Below are positions 47,340 to 59,040 of a DNA stretch of 64,000 nucleotides, piece by piece. Location: assembly GCA_015956445.1 (NCBI GenBank), contig WIUZ02000010.1, positions 1,054,001 to 1,118,000 of the forward strand, read 5' to 3'. Position 1 is the stretch's first letter. Each line of letters opens with the position of its first letter. The stretch is from Thelephora terrestris. Lineage: Eukaryota; Basidiomycota; Agaricomycetes; Thelephorales; Thelephoraceae. The translations under genes were made by a program, and so were the position numbers. The notes beneath the pieces are model-generated. The model had not been told where the DNA came from, ran no database searches, and worked only from the letters and a program-made list of their open reading frames with translations.

Positions 47340-48370
47340 CTTTATTCCACGTGTGTGGAATCTGCAGTAAATTTCAGGGCAGCTAGACTTGCGTTAGGGT
47401 GAGGTCAATCAACGCTCGAGATCCTACTTGCGGAATAACCGAACGGAGCCAGAGTCAAATAATTATCGTACAAAGAATGAGACTCAATGATGTTAACTCG
47501 GAAATATTTGGAGAGAGTGCCAAGCGGCTCAAGCGCGACTATAGACAGGGAAGCGGAAGAGCACACATGAATGTGGAATGAGATCCTATGCATCATCATC
47601 ATCATGTACAAACTGACGAGTGTCAATCATGGGTAACACGCCAGTGCCAGTCAGGATCGTTGTCGGTTGGTCATCCAGCTCCAGCAACTCCCTCCTGTAT
47701 CCTTCATATACTCCGGATATCCATGCTTTAGGCTGTAATCCAGTCGCCGAATCAGATCTGCGCGGTATTCTACGGCATGGATCGCACTGAGTTCCTCCCT
47801 GATCAAACGCTGCATCTCTCCAACACTCGCAGTCGTGCAAGTGATTCCACCCCGACCAGATATCGATGACGGAAAGATACGACGTGATGAGCCCAACGTC
47901 CCCGAACGTTCGAACCGTTTGGAGAAAACGATTCCATTCCGGGGTTCTATAAGTGAGCGCGCGAAATCCGTGGCAGAGAACAAGTCGCTTCTTCAGCCAC
48001 TCCCAAGATGCTTCGGATATAAGCGTGGGGCCGGAGTACATCGTGAAAATGCGATTTGTAGAATCGCGTTGACCATACTTTCACGGTCATCATCTGTGTT
48101 CGAGAGCCCGGAAGCTGTTGCGATACAGAGTCGCATCGCGACACCAACTTCAGGATCCGGTAGGGGTTCTGGAACACGCCCAATGTCGCGTATTTCAGCG
48201 AAATAGGAACAGCTGCCCCAAGCATTAAGTAGCAGGTTCGAAAATCCAGGGGGAAACGGCGAGAAGGCTGGTGAGAACCCGGCCGTTGGAACAATATGTT
48301 CGACAGCTCACCTGCCCTATGTTCTTCCTGTCAGGAAGCATATAGTAGGAACGCAATTGTGGCGAGGGAC
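47340..48370 (-). pseudogene. Solo DUF6535 3' end, relic 2
   Basis: Contains the shared 3' flank, the last exon (EASWEWLKKRLVL; TYRTPEWNRFLQTVRTFGDV) and part of the preceding intron and exon of the array DUF6535 family, ending at GCGAGGGAC near 48370. Frames are broken (for example near 47985 and 48110), and the start and membrane exons are absent. Confidence 0.72.
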
Positions 48371-48469
48371 TTCAACGTTCACTAGCACTAGTCACTAGTC
48401 AAAGTCAAAGGGCACGCGGCTTCGGGTGCTTGATCGAGTCTGGCTTGACGATCACTTGCGATTTCCCAT

Positions 48470-49690
48470 GTCCACCTCCAACCATACTCCAAGGATGACC
48501 GCCTTGGACCACTCTCTGCCCCACCCGACGTTGCTAAACGCATTAGCTTGTGGGCTCATTAATGCTTCCAACGTGCCGTCGACGTTCAGCCTCCTGAAGA
48601 CCCGTGCGCTCCCACCAATCGCGACTGACTGTGCTTCCGTTCCTCAAAGTGTAATGTGGCTTGGAGCACCTACTCTAGTGAGCTCTTTCATGACATGGAC
48701 AACACCTGACCGCCAGCGCAAACTACGGCTATACACGGTCCCTCCAAATGGCACCAACCCTACGCGACATGATCTCGGTCACAATTATCACCCAAACACT
48801 CTCCGTAACCCACTTGATGTTCGCGTTGGTCAACCTTTCGACGATTGCGGCCTACGTCAGCTGACTACCTCCCCCGAGACCCGCTCTGTCCGAAGGATAG
48901 CGGAGTGGCGCATCATTTCCCAACTCTTCCGCCTCATCCTGCTACTGCGACAGCTCTGGATCCGAGTCGGGTCGTGACTACGTCCCTCCCCCCAACAATG
49001 ACGGGGGTTACAGTCAACCTTCCGCCAAAAGCAGAAGAAGCGCCAAGCGACCGACTCCAGGTCTCCCCTTCGCGCGGTGTTCTTACCTGCCTACTCTACC
49101 TTCTCAGGGTTGGATGGCGTCCATTCTTCTCGGGCTACCAGGCGTCCACATCCGTATACCAACGGTATCTCTCCTCCAGCCTAAGGACAGTGCCTTGTCC
49201 ATTGAAAGGAATCTAGCTCCGATCGCCCCTCGCCTAGAAGAACCAGCGCTTCGAGTTTTTGTCTAGATGAAGGCACACTCGCATGCTAGGTATCGCGAAA
49301 TCGGCACTACCCTACGAATCGGAAAGATGAAGCGCGTGCAGAATTCTATACGCATTTCGCCTCACTGATTTGTCAGCATGATGAAGCGTTAATACACTAT
49401 CGACTCCATCTTTTGAGCCGGCGGCGAACGTAAGTGGACATTTGTCAAACCTATGTCACACCGACAAACTTTCCACCTTGACAGAACCAACGTTTGTCTT
49501 GGACCGTGACACTGTCTCCAGTGTCCCGGTCGGTAGCAACATATATACAGGTGACAAACGTTTGAACCCTCATCTGGGCTTCGAACGCCACCTATCATGT
49601 TCACCAAAAGGCAAGGAGGGTCCTTTGCTCGCGCAGGGGCACACGATTAAACGTATCACAAATGATGAATTGTATTCTCCTTGGTAGTAC
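48470..49690 (+). pseudogene. C2H2 zinc-finger factor pseudogene 1
   Basis: Decayed copy of the factor at 19994-21311. INASNVPSTFSLLKT matches INAYNAPFGIQPEDL at the end of exon 1, and the intron motif GACTGACTGTGCTTCCG follows. Later come traces of the Ser-rich and acidic regions. Around 49510-49650 a worn finger reads VPVGSNIYTG then FERHLSC, against CPVLGCNHVQ and LKRHIETH. Several frameshifts and stops; finger cysteines are lost. Confidence 0.65.
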
Positions 49691-49744
49691 ATCCGTAGAA
49701 CGACAGAAGACACCCGCACCCTACAATGTGTTACACAATCCCGG

Positions 49745-49960
49745 TCCGGATGGTGAATTCACAATAGTGACTTGAGAAGCGGTGGCTTGTCTTCGTGGTC
49801 GAGGAAATCGAGAGCGCGGGAAACGCGTTGCTTCTCCACCTCCTTGTCGTGTTCCAAGAGGTCTTCCCGAAGTCGAGAAACAGCGGCGGCCGTCTACATG
49901 ACACCCGTATCCCATGTTCGTACCCTCCAGCGATAGCATCCCACCCTTGAGATTTGATTA
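49745..49960 (-). pseudogene. Guanine deaminase fragment 2 (inverted)
   Basis: The minus strand reads AAAVSRLREDLLEHDKEVE then RALDFLDHEDKPP, against VAVSRLREGLLKRESQ and GALDFLDHDDKSQP of the intact guanine deaminase. The region between (about 80 codons) is deleted. It is better preserved than fragment 1 and holds the same head-to-head position relative to the exon-array gene. Confidence 0.68.
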
Positions 49961-50158
49961 AGAGCTTTGCGAAGTCTGAAGATTTCAGTCAGTGAGAACT
50001 GCGCGTTTGAGGGTGAGCCGCTGTGGCGCGCGGTCCAAGGTGGGGAGACGTACGAACATCCAGCGGGGACCTGCAGGGCGTCAGGAGAAAGAGTTCTTCA
50101 GAACCAATCAGGCTCTGGCCGACCGATGTAAAGGTCAAGAGATCGGGTACACCGCCTT

Positions 50159-50242
50159 GTCAAGATAGTGGACCGCCTCGTCGAGATTGTGGACCGAGTT
50201 GTCGAGATGGTGCTTCACGTTGTCAAGATAGTAGAGAGGACT
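50159..50242. repeat. Four 21-bp tandem repeats, copy 2
   Basis: Units with GTCAAGAT/GTCGAGAT anchors at 50159, 50180, 50201 and 50222. They match the block at 33622-33705, with exact period and intact heptapeptide reading on the minus strand (YYLDNVK, HHLDNSV, HNLDEAV, HYLDKAV). Confidence 0.8.
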
Positions 50243-50561
50243 TGAATCGTGGGAACGCTTCTCCAGGACAGCCAAAGGTGTGCCCCCAAGCCTTGGCCGC
50301 CGTCACGATATCGTATCGTGTCGGCGTCTAACGCGTGACCTAAAAAGGGCAACAACCCAAAACTGATCGAAATCACTTCTTGACTCTTTTGGATTGCTCG
50401 TCAAATGCGTCCAGCATACGACACGGTACTGTATCGTGACGGCGGTCAAAGCCTGGGGCCATCCCAGATATAATCCCCCCCCCAGGTGAGTTCGGTTCTC
50501 TTTACCTTCAAGCCATCTTCTCACCCTCTTCCCTCCATACGCTTTTGCATCCGTCCGCGTA

Positions 50562-51685
50562 ATGCCATTCAGCACCCAAGAGATTACCCTTCTTCAGGCC
50601 AAGCTGAAGGAGGAGTTCGACTCTGGGCCATTATGGGTCAACGGGGCTCTCAGCTCCATCCTGTCTGAAGGGACTCTCCCCCAGGTCGAGGGCGATACGA
50701 CCGTTGACAGTCACCTTGACCCGCTCCTCCCCTCATTCAATGATGTTGAGGACGTTGACTCTGTGGTCTCGGCCATCAATGTACCATACGACATACATCC
50801 TGAGGACCTGTATGTGGACTTCGTTTCATCCCCTTCCCCACCGACCGTGATTACTGACTGCTCCCCATCCCTTATCATGTAGCTTCGGTCCCACGTCATG
50901 CCAAACCCCTAACGATGAATTGTTGGCAGGCACCATCCAACCTGCAGACCTGTACGTGAATTTCTCTCAGCCCCCGCTGCCACCCACCACAATGACCCGC
51001 TGCACTTCCTTTCCTCATCCTATAGCTCCGGTCTCAAGCACATGTCCCAATTTGTTAATGTCGAATTATCTGGATGCGCCTTCCAGCCTGGAGACCAGTA
51101 TGTGGATAGCTCTTTGACCCTGCCCCCTATAACCATGATGACTGACCGGACTCTTGTTTATTATCATATAGCTCTGATCCTGCATGTCAATCTCCTAACA
51201 GCGAACCGCTGCCATGCATCATCCAGGCTAGAGACGAGTACGTAAATCTCTCTTTGTCCCTTTTCCTATTGATCACGATGGCTGATTGCACACTCGTTCC
51301 TCGCCACACAGCTTTGGTTCCGTGGACTTATCCATGTACAACCAATTGTCAGCCTCCTTTTTCCAGCCTGAAGATTGGTATGTGACTTTTTCTTCATCCC
51401 CGTTCCCACCAACCACGATGACTGACTGGACTCCCGTTGCCCATCATATAGCTTTGTTCCCACATACCAATCTGATGACAAGCTGTTAGCAGAAAATATC
51501 CAGGCTGGAGACAGGTATGTGAATTTCTCTTTGTCTCTGTTCCCATCGAACACGGTGACCAACTGAACTCCCATTCCTCATCATGTAGCTTTGACTTCCT
51601 GGACCAATCTGCTTACGATGACTTGTTAATCCCTGGCCTCCAGCTTGGAGGCATGTATGTGGATTCGCCCGAGGCATCAGAATAA
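50562..51685 (+). CDS. Exon-array protein 2: C2H2-factor N-terminus plus six tandem exon units
   Basis: Paralogue of the gene at 34044-35308 with one unit fewer, 226 residues. Exons are 50562-50809, 50883-50951, 51026-51097, 51172-51237, 51312-51377, 51452-51514 and 51589-51685. The first intron is 73 nt and the other five are 74 nt. All internal exons are in phase 2 at both ends. Exon 1 reads LKEEFDSGPLWVNGALSS as in copy 1. Units include FVPTYQSDDKLLAENIQAGD, close to DPTYQSTYSELFFNEY at the start of exon 2 of the C2H2 factor. The stop is in the same place as in copy 1 (SPEASE, TAA). The zinc fingers are absent. Function and expression unknown. Confidence 0.7.
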
Positions 51686-52072
51686 ACCCAACATCCCTTG
51701 TATCAGGGATATGAGCACCTATCCAATCCAAGTCCCTGGACCATCTGCGGATCAGGGGATAGGTCAAAACTCCTTCCCATTTCATTTTCTCATTCTAAAA
51801 ACCCCCTTTCTACTTCATGTGACCTGTATCTCGTCTTCTTACGTACCTCCTGACCCCGTGCAAAAAATATTTCCACATATGTGATGAGACCGTGAGTTTC
51901 AGGGCTTTGAGGCTTGAATTAGGGTGAGGTCAATCAATGTGCGAGATCTAACGAATACCTGGACGAAGCTGTAGGATCAAATAGTTACCGTACAAGGGAA
52001 TGAGACTCGAGAGTGTAATACGTGTAAACTCGGAGAATGAACTAAAGAGGGCAACAAACGACCACAACACGA

Positions 52073-55000
52073 CTATGGACAAGGAAGTGGGAGGGCGCAC
52101 ATGAAGGTGGAATGAGATCCTAACGTATGCGCATCAGTACTCAAACGAAAATGGGTGACAACTCTAGGTAACACACCAGTCAGGACGTTTGACGCTCCTT
52201 TACCTAGCTCCAGTAGCTCTGTCTTGTATTCTGCGTACTCGCTGCCACACCCTACGAGAAGCCGCCCGTCAAGCTTGGGAATGACATGATCCAGCCGCTG
52301 AATCAGATCCGTGCGGCATCCTGCCGCATGGGTCCCCTTAAGCTCCTCCTTGATCAAACGCCGCACCTCTTCACAGACACAGTAGGGCTCCCCATCCCAC
52401 TCTGACCAGAAGACGAACAGATATGACGTGATGAGCTCAATGTCCTGGAACTTTCGAATCGTTCGGAAAAAACCTTTTGGAGGGCTAACTTGGAGTGCAA
52501 AACTTCCAGCGGGGAGAACAGGTCGCTTCTTCAGCCATTCCCAAGCCGCTGGAGGTATATGGGGCCGGAGTTCATCATCGTATGCGATTTGTAGAAGCGC
52601 GTTGACCATACTCTCACGGACAGCGTCTGTGTCCGGGAGCCCGGAGGCGGCTGCGATCCAGAGCCGCATAGCGACACCAACGTCGCTTAAACCCTTCAGG
52701 GTCCAGTGGTGGTACTCAAACGCGCCTAATGCCGCATATTTCAGCGAAATGGGAACTACAGCCCCAACCATTGAGTAGCAGGTTTAAAATTCCAGGAGGA
52801 AACAGCGAGAAGGTTGGTGAGAACCCAGTGATTGGAATAGTACGTTCTACAGCTCACCTGCCCCATTTTTGAAAGCATATGGTAGGAACGCAATTGTGGC
52901 GAGGGCCTCCATCTTGTGCAAGTGTGGAGTTGGGGAAGTGAATCCCTCGTATTTTTGAACTATCAAGGTGCAAAGTTCAAGCTGCAAACTGATGCGAGTT
53001 TAGCAGAAATGCGATCGTTTTCGAAATGAAAACGGACCGCTCATCTGACACCATCCAATCGGCATCCGGGACACTACACTTCAAGGCGATGGCGATTAAG
53101 GTCAGGCAATCGACGACAACAGAGGGGGGAGGGGGAACCTCCTGAGACAGAAAATGGAACGCGAAGTGGGTTGTCCAAATGCACACTGGACGTTCATTCC
53201 ACCACCCATTGCAAGCGATCTGGGAAACATTGGAAAGGGCCCGCGAGAATGACACTAGCTCATTGATTGGTGGGTTATATGACCTCCAGTCAATCTTCGT
53301 CAAGAACCGACCACGGCCAAACAATCCATGCGCTGCGCTCACAACGATGGGATATTGATTCCCTTGCTGTTCGACGGGGTGGAGCGGGAATAGTACATCG
53401 TGCCGCGTGTGAATATCTTCGATGACGTAGAACATTGGTTCCGTTGTCGCCACAGAAGACCAGGTGAGGAGGAAACACATGGCGGATGTTGCTGCGAGTT
53501 CCTCCAACCCATTGGCGATCGGTGTTTCATCGTTGTCGCCACCAATAAAGCAACTGCTGAATGTATCAAAACAGTCAACAAGGATTGCGTGTTTGGTTGG
53601 GAAGTCGAGGCCGGGATGCGGCAGGATTTTTCGGAGGAAATTCACGGCCAGCTCCTTGATGGCTATGTCCGAGGATCTCCGAAGTACCCACAAAGCACAA
53701 TGGAAGTCGAGTTCGGTTACCCACTTTTCCAGGGCCTGGTGTGGAACAGGAGTCACACCGAGCAACCAGGGAAAGGTTAGGAGGACGAAATTGACCAGGA
53801 TCTTGAGAGGCAGTAGTACGAAATTCCAGATATCGGCGGCGAGTGCGAAGGGTATGAAGGGGAAATGAATGTTTCGGAGACAGCCGATAAAGACGTAGTT
53901 GCTACCTTCCCTTCCGGTAAACCAAGAGTAACAGAACGAACCTCTGACAAACCGATCATGTGCTGAACGAAGTGAGCGACGAATAAGGCTCGACGCCGGT
54001 GTTTGGTACGGGCAGTTGATGGAAGCCGCCCCCGCGATAACGACGGAAAGGTAGAACAGAACACCGCACGAGGTCATCCCAACCACAACAGCTGCGACGG
54101 TCGTGTCAACCTCCCACAGATATCTGGAGAGAGCACAACCCATCAACAACAGCGCGGCCTGTAGCATCAATGGCAAGGATTCGAGCACGTGGCTGAGGCA
54201 CCAGGCGTTGATGCCGTTCAGCTTCCGTTGCCGATCCTGGCTGCGTTCGATAGCCGATCCTCGCAAGTCGATCGAACCGTATCGGCTCAACCATTGCTTT
54301 CCAAGCATCGCGATAAAGGCGGCCAGGAGGGAAGCAAACAGGCTGGCGTACAATAAGCATTGGACATGGACGATTGATTGTGGAGGTCCAGCCCACTGCG
54401 GCAAAGCGGGAGCTTCACCACCAAAGGTGGTGTTGTCGATCTTATGAATGAGGACACGAAGTAGGGCAGCGGTCTCTTCGTTGGGGTCGGACTGAAGCTG
54501 CGGTTGGACCTGGGTGATGAATGCGGATGTTACCGCGGAGAACAGTCCAGCCTGGTATTAAGATTAGCGCGCATTCACTGGATCTCGCTCCTGACGCACA
54601 AATATCAAAGTTGTACTCAGATCTTCGCCGTACTTCTGCATGAACTCCTTGTCAAATTCTTCCGCCTCCTTGTGGTAGTGCTCGTAAAATAGAGTGCGGA
54701 GGTCTTTCGGGGCCGGGGGTGCGTCCGTGGTTTTGCTGCAGGAGGGGATTTAGCGTGGATCAGGGTAGATGTGGAGTTGGATCCTACCGAGTAGCTGGCT
54801 GTCCGCCTGACCCTCCGTCCTCGGTTTCCCTTGTTGGACCTTGACTAGTGTCGGGTGTAAGAAACAGGAATTCTCTACAACAAGGGGCGATAATACGTTG
54901 GTTCCCCATTCCCGCTAACATTGCCCACGTCACTGGAACCCCTGAAATTCCTAGATTGCAGCATCCAAGTGCTCAGTGGGAAACCGAGGGGTGCGTGATA

Positions 55001-55163
55001 CAGCTTACCATCCTCCTGTAGTCGACCCCACCGTCCTGACATGATCTTCACCTTCATTACTACCGCCCTCCCTATTTGTGCACGCCAAAACGAATGAGCG
55101 AGGCAAGATCGAGAGTCGTAGAAGGACGTACAATTCCATCCTGATCTCCTCCGAATCTGTCAT
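52073..55163 (-). CDS. DUF6535 membrane protein, array copy 2
   Basis: Seven exons (55132-55163, 55009-55071, 54788-54829, 54600-54735, 53038-54551, 52858-52988, 52073-52755) give 866 residues. The start is MTDSEEIRMEL. The membrane core is nearly identical to copy 1 (LYASLFASLLAAFIAMLGKQW, LMLQAALLLMGCALSRYLW). After the membrane part the two copies diverge clearly. An apparent end after LLNSHQFAA is intronic: the 49-nt intron 52989-53037 restores frame into LIVQKYEGFTSPTPH. The last exon has the conserved AAWEWLKKRPVL block and a longer tail than copy 1. Unknown function; membrane protein by prediction. Confidence 0.87.
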
Positions 55164-55299
55164 GCTTTGAATATTGGGCGGGTGGGTAGGTAGGGATGAT
55201 GGATGAGGGGCGAAAGTTAAGGCGAGCACAAGCGCTCTCCATCAGGGGTCCTCAGAGGCAGTGCGTTGTACAGCCACGAGGTCATCACGTTCCGATGTC

Positions 55300-56120
55300 A
55301 TGGCATGCATGAAAGCATCCAACGCGTTTTCGAGTTGTGCAAAATGAATCCTTGGTACTCTCATGAAGACCCGCAAGTCGCGGGAAGAGTCTGATCGTGC
55401 CATTAGCGCTACCTCCAGCTACCTACAAACCCCCGCAGATTACACCAGGCCCACAAGACATCTCGGTTCCCACCATCACCCAGGCACTCTCCGCAACCAC
55501 CTGGTGCTCGCATTGGTCAACCTTTCCACCATGGTGGCTTACATACGCCGACTACGTCCTCCGGCGAGCCTCACTCTGTCCAACAGGCAACGGAGGTTTC
55601 ACATCACCTCCCAGCTGTTCCGCTTCGTTCCGTTTCTGTCGCAGCTCTGGATCGGACGGTAGCACTAATCACGACAGTCGCCATCCTATTCGCACTCGGT
55701 CGACCTCCAACCAAAGCGGAAGAACCACAAGTCCACCAAGTCCAGGTTTCTCCGTGGTGTGGTCTTCTCAATCTCCCGCTCTACCTCCTCCGAATCTGTC
55801 GCTTCTTCTCGCGCAAGCAGGCGTTTGCACCCTTCCAAGAACGATATCACCCTTCGTAGCTTCTGATGTTAAAACGGCGCCCTCCAAGTTCGCAGTAATA
55901 TGCACATCGGTTGTGAGCCCTCATCCAGATTTCCAACTCTGCCTGATACGTTTGCTTGAACAGCAAGGGGCGTCATTTGGTCGCGCAGGAGCACACGATT
56001 AGGCGCATTTTATTCCACTTCGAAATTGGTAGCAAATCCGTAGAACGTCAGGACGGACCTCAACCATATGACGTACTACACACACAGTGCCCCTTCAGAG
56101 CCTATGCCACTTTTCAGCGA
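55300..56120 (+). pseudogene. C2H2 zinc-finger factor pseudogene 2
   Basis: Reads DISVPTITQALSAT (factor: NISVPTITHALSAS) near 55460, then traces of the Ser-rich region (SPPSCSASFRF, SSGSDG). Later AGVCTLPRTISPFVASDVKT corresponds to the frame +1 shadow of the region before finger 1. Frames are broken, and exon 1 and the fingers are not intact. In the first module the same interval is cleanly missing (GATGTC joined to GCCCCAAG near 38788). Confidence 0.65.
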
Positions 56121-56260
56121 TGCCGTATCAAGCACTCGCCCCAACTACGGTAGGCAGGATGATCACAACTGAATTCCACGCGAGAACTTGCGGCTAGAGC
56201 GATTTCCAAGTCACGGGCTGCGGCTGCCGCCGAAGTCCAACAGGACTATTTTGGTCGTGT

Positions 56261-56262
56261 TA
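56261..56262. other. Unoccupied TA target site of the 4.7-kb transposon
   Basis: The sequence GGTCGTGTTACCTGGTCT corresponds to the joined flanks of the transposon at 38900-43611: left GGTCGCGTTA, right TACCTGGTCT. It therefore shows the pre-insertion state in a duplicate module. Confidence 0.85.
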
Positions 56263-56605
56263 CCTGGTCTTCCCGTCCGGCTTGTAAGGTAGTAACACAT
56301 ACCCTAGTGCAGTCGGTTATCATGTCGCTTTGCGTAGGGGACTCTGAAATTATTGAATGGGGTCACCCCCTCTCCAAAGGTAAAATCTATCGGACTCTAA
56401 TGAACGACCATTTGGGAAGAAGAGAGAGAGCCCGTGAAGGGTCCTGGCAGATTCACGGACTACTTTTATGGCTCCAAACAAAAAAAAGAAGTTCTAGGAT
56501 GGATTTGCTTGCAAGTACACAGTGTTTCTATCGAACAGGGCAATTATCTGCAAACGGGTTTGGACGATAGGAATCCACCGGATGGCAGGGGGCGCCGAAC
56601 TTGTC

Positions 56606-58426
56606 CTAATCAATGATCGATATCTCCATTTCCTTCGGGTTTGAATACCAATACTCCACGCTGTCCACCCATGTCCCGCTGTCCATCCATGTCCTCAGCT
56701 TCTGTTCTATCTCCTTGGACCTAGTTGCGTCGCGAAAGATTATACGTTCAAAAGGGATGCCCAGCGCGTGTTGTGACTCCGCGAGGTTTTCGATCCTAGT
56801 GAGATGTTTATGGTACTCGCAGTGGGAGATCGTGAGCTGCTTGATTGGTGTGAAAATCGCCCTTTTCTTCTCGCCGTCTTCGCAAAAATCGGAGAAGAGA
56901 TCCAAGTACGAAGGTAGATAGCAGCGATGGAGGGTCAACTCATCCAGAGGGCCCAGAGACTTGAAGAGTTGACGCAGACTCCTTGCGGCAGCTGGCGAGC
57001 ACGCGGTAGAAAAGCCATCACAGATGCGAAGGCGGCTGATGTTGGAAACATGTGGGTGATCCATGACAATCCGAGCGACCTCAGGATAGACATCGTGTTC
57101 CTCCCATGCACTGTAGGTTGAATAATACGGGGAATGGTATTCCTCCCGACCGTCATCATCTGTATTAGCTTTGAAACGCAGTTTGAGGACAGACCCGTTG
57201 GAGCACCGGAAGATGAATTTACATGTGGCGTAGGGGTCGCGCAGTAGTTCGAATGCAACCTCCTCGGCCGGGTTCCTCGTAAATTGATGAACAATCGCGT
57301 GCCATTCATCTGGAGTTGGGAGTGCGTACTTCAGAAATGTTTTTCTGTGATGTCCTGTACGGCCAAGAGATGTGTAGCTTGCTGAAGGACATGATATGTG
57401 GGCTGCGAACTGGTAAATGGGTTCGCCTCCGATCAGGCTTAGGTCGAAGCTGTCGACATGGTGAAGAACAACAACCCTCTCCTTGGGGACCCTTCTGAGG
57501 TCTGATACCACAAAATCCATGGCTTCGATGCGCACCGTTCGCAGCATTGGCGAAGCTTCTAGCAGGTCGAGTAGTTGTGAGCCGCAGATCTTGCGTGGTT
57601 TTGCCGACAGCCATAATGAAGTAAGGTGCGGAAAGGTGAAGTAGCCCAAGGAGGGTGACCAACCCGAGTCCGAATGGAAACTGAACACCTTCAGGTTCGT
57701 GGCGTTGTTGAAAAGAGGCGCGGGGGGAGGGGTTATTACACCGGAGGCTTCTTCGCCGTCTTCCTCGGTTCCTAAGCTGTTTCGTTCCGTAGTGGTGATT
57801 TCGAGGGTACGCAAGAGTGGAAGTGGACCGGAATTGACTCGTAAAAATCTTTGGATATCCCTTGATTTGTGACGTGTGAAACGAAGGGATCTGAATTGTT
57901 TTGTGTGGGAAGAAAGCAGCCCTATGATACTGGCAGGGACCCCGGCATCGACGATTACATCCAACGCAGATCCTTTCGCGCGGTCGAGGAACGTCTTCAA
58001 ATAGGCTTCACCCTTTGAGAGAAACAGCTCTGACCACAGCTCGGCACACTGGAGGAAGGTTTCGCGCCAACGGCGGCATACGAAACTGGCACGGAGACGG
58101 TCCTTGTGGGAAGAGAGATGGGTGGGGATGAGGGCAAGGACATCTGATGGGATGCGGCTTATTCCAGCAAACGAGTTCCCCCAATCGCAGATCGTTGATA
58201 ACGCGAGCAGGGTGTCTTGACGAAGTTGAGCGAGCTGATCGGCGGTGAGGCTGGGGAAAGAGAGGGTCAGCGACAAATTTATCTCCTGGGAGACCTCGCG
58301 AGCAAGTCCACAATGATCTGTTGCGACTTACGATGGAGAAAATGCCGTGTGCTTCAGCTCCTCGTTTAGGGCAAAGACGAGCTGAAGAGGAGGTAGGCCC
58401 TTCCCGGGATAAGTCTGTGAACTCAT
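56606..58426 (-). CDS. F-box protein, array copy 3
   Basis: Third F-box paralogue: exons 58332-58426 and 56606-58250, 579 residues. The F-box reads RIPSDVLALIPTHLSSHKD then RASFVCRRW. It contains the family blocks LLDLLEASPMLRTVRIEAMD, LDELTLHRCYLPSYLDLFSD and TPIKQLTISHCEYHKHLTRI. Near the C terminus a small in-frame tandem duplication gives TWMDSGTWVDSVEYW, where the other copies have TWVDSVEY once. First exon and intron lengths equal those of the other copies. The upstream region carries a 163-bp insertion. SCF substrate receptor by family; substrate unknown. Confidence 0.86.
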
Positions 58427-58552
58427 GGTGGGAGTGAAGGCGACGCAGAGGAGGAACCTAGGAGGTTAAATAAAGAAGCGGTAACTTCGAGTCGGCTATC
58501 AACTCGACGGGGCGCGATCTGATTAGCACTATGACTCGAGCTGATTCGAGTC

Positions 58553-58715
58553 CCAAAGGGAGAGCTTCCCGCTAACCTCCTGGAGACTGCCAAGTTAACA
58601 AGGTGGCTAGCTTTCTTCGGCCTGGGGCAGAGCATCTTACTGGCAGGGGGAGGAAGAAAGCTGAGGAGAATAGAACGAGCGAGCAGCCCACCTTTTAATA
58701 TCATGTCACTCTACG
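58553..58715. other. 163-bp insertion in the upstream region of F-box copy 3
   Basis: The flanks GATTCGAGTC and GTCGCTGTGT are adjacent in F-box copy 1 (near 32320-32335) but separated here. The inserted DNA has no protein and no clear inverted repeats; the trinucleotide GTC at both edges could be a short target duplication. It may alter the promoter of copy 3. Confidence 0.5.
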
Positions 58716-59040
58716 GTCGCTGTGTCACTGTGAAGTTCGTTAGTCGAACTCATCTCCGATTTCGTGACTCTTGAGGCCGATTGCTTCCCGCGCTCAGGGG
58801 TTTCCGTCGCAGTCGCTACAAACGAGTAGGCTCTCAGCTCGAAGGATCTTTTTTCAACATGTCTGGAGCTTGTAGCAAATTCCAAGGTAGCTAGACCTGC
58901 TTTATGGTGAGGTCAATCAACGCGCAGGATCCTACTTGCGGAATAACCAAGCGGCGGAGCCAGAGTCAAATGATTATCGTACAAAAGAATGAGACTCAAC
59001 GATGTAAACTTGAGCAGAAAAATGAAGTGTACCAAGCAGC

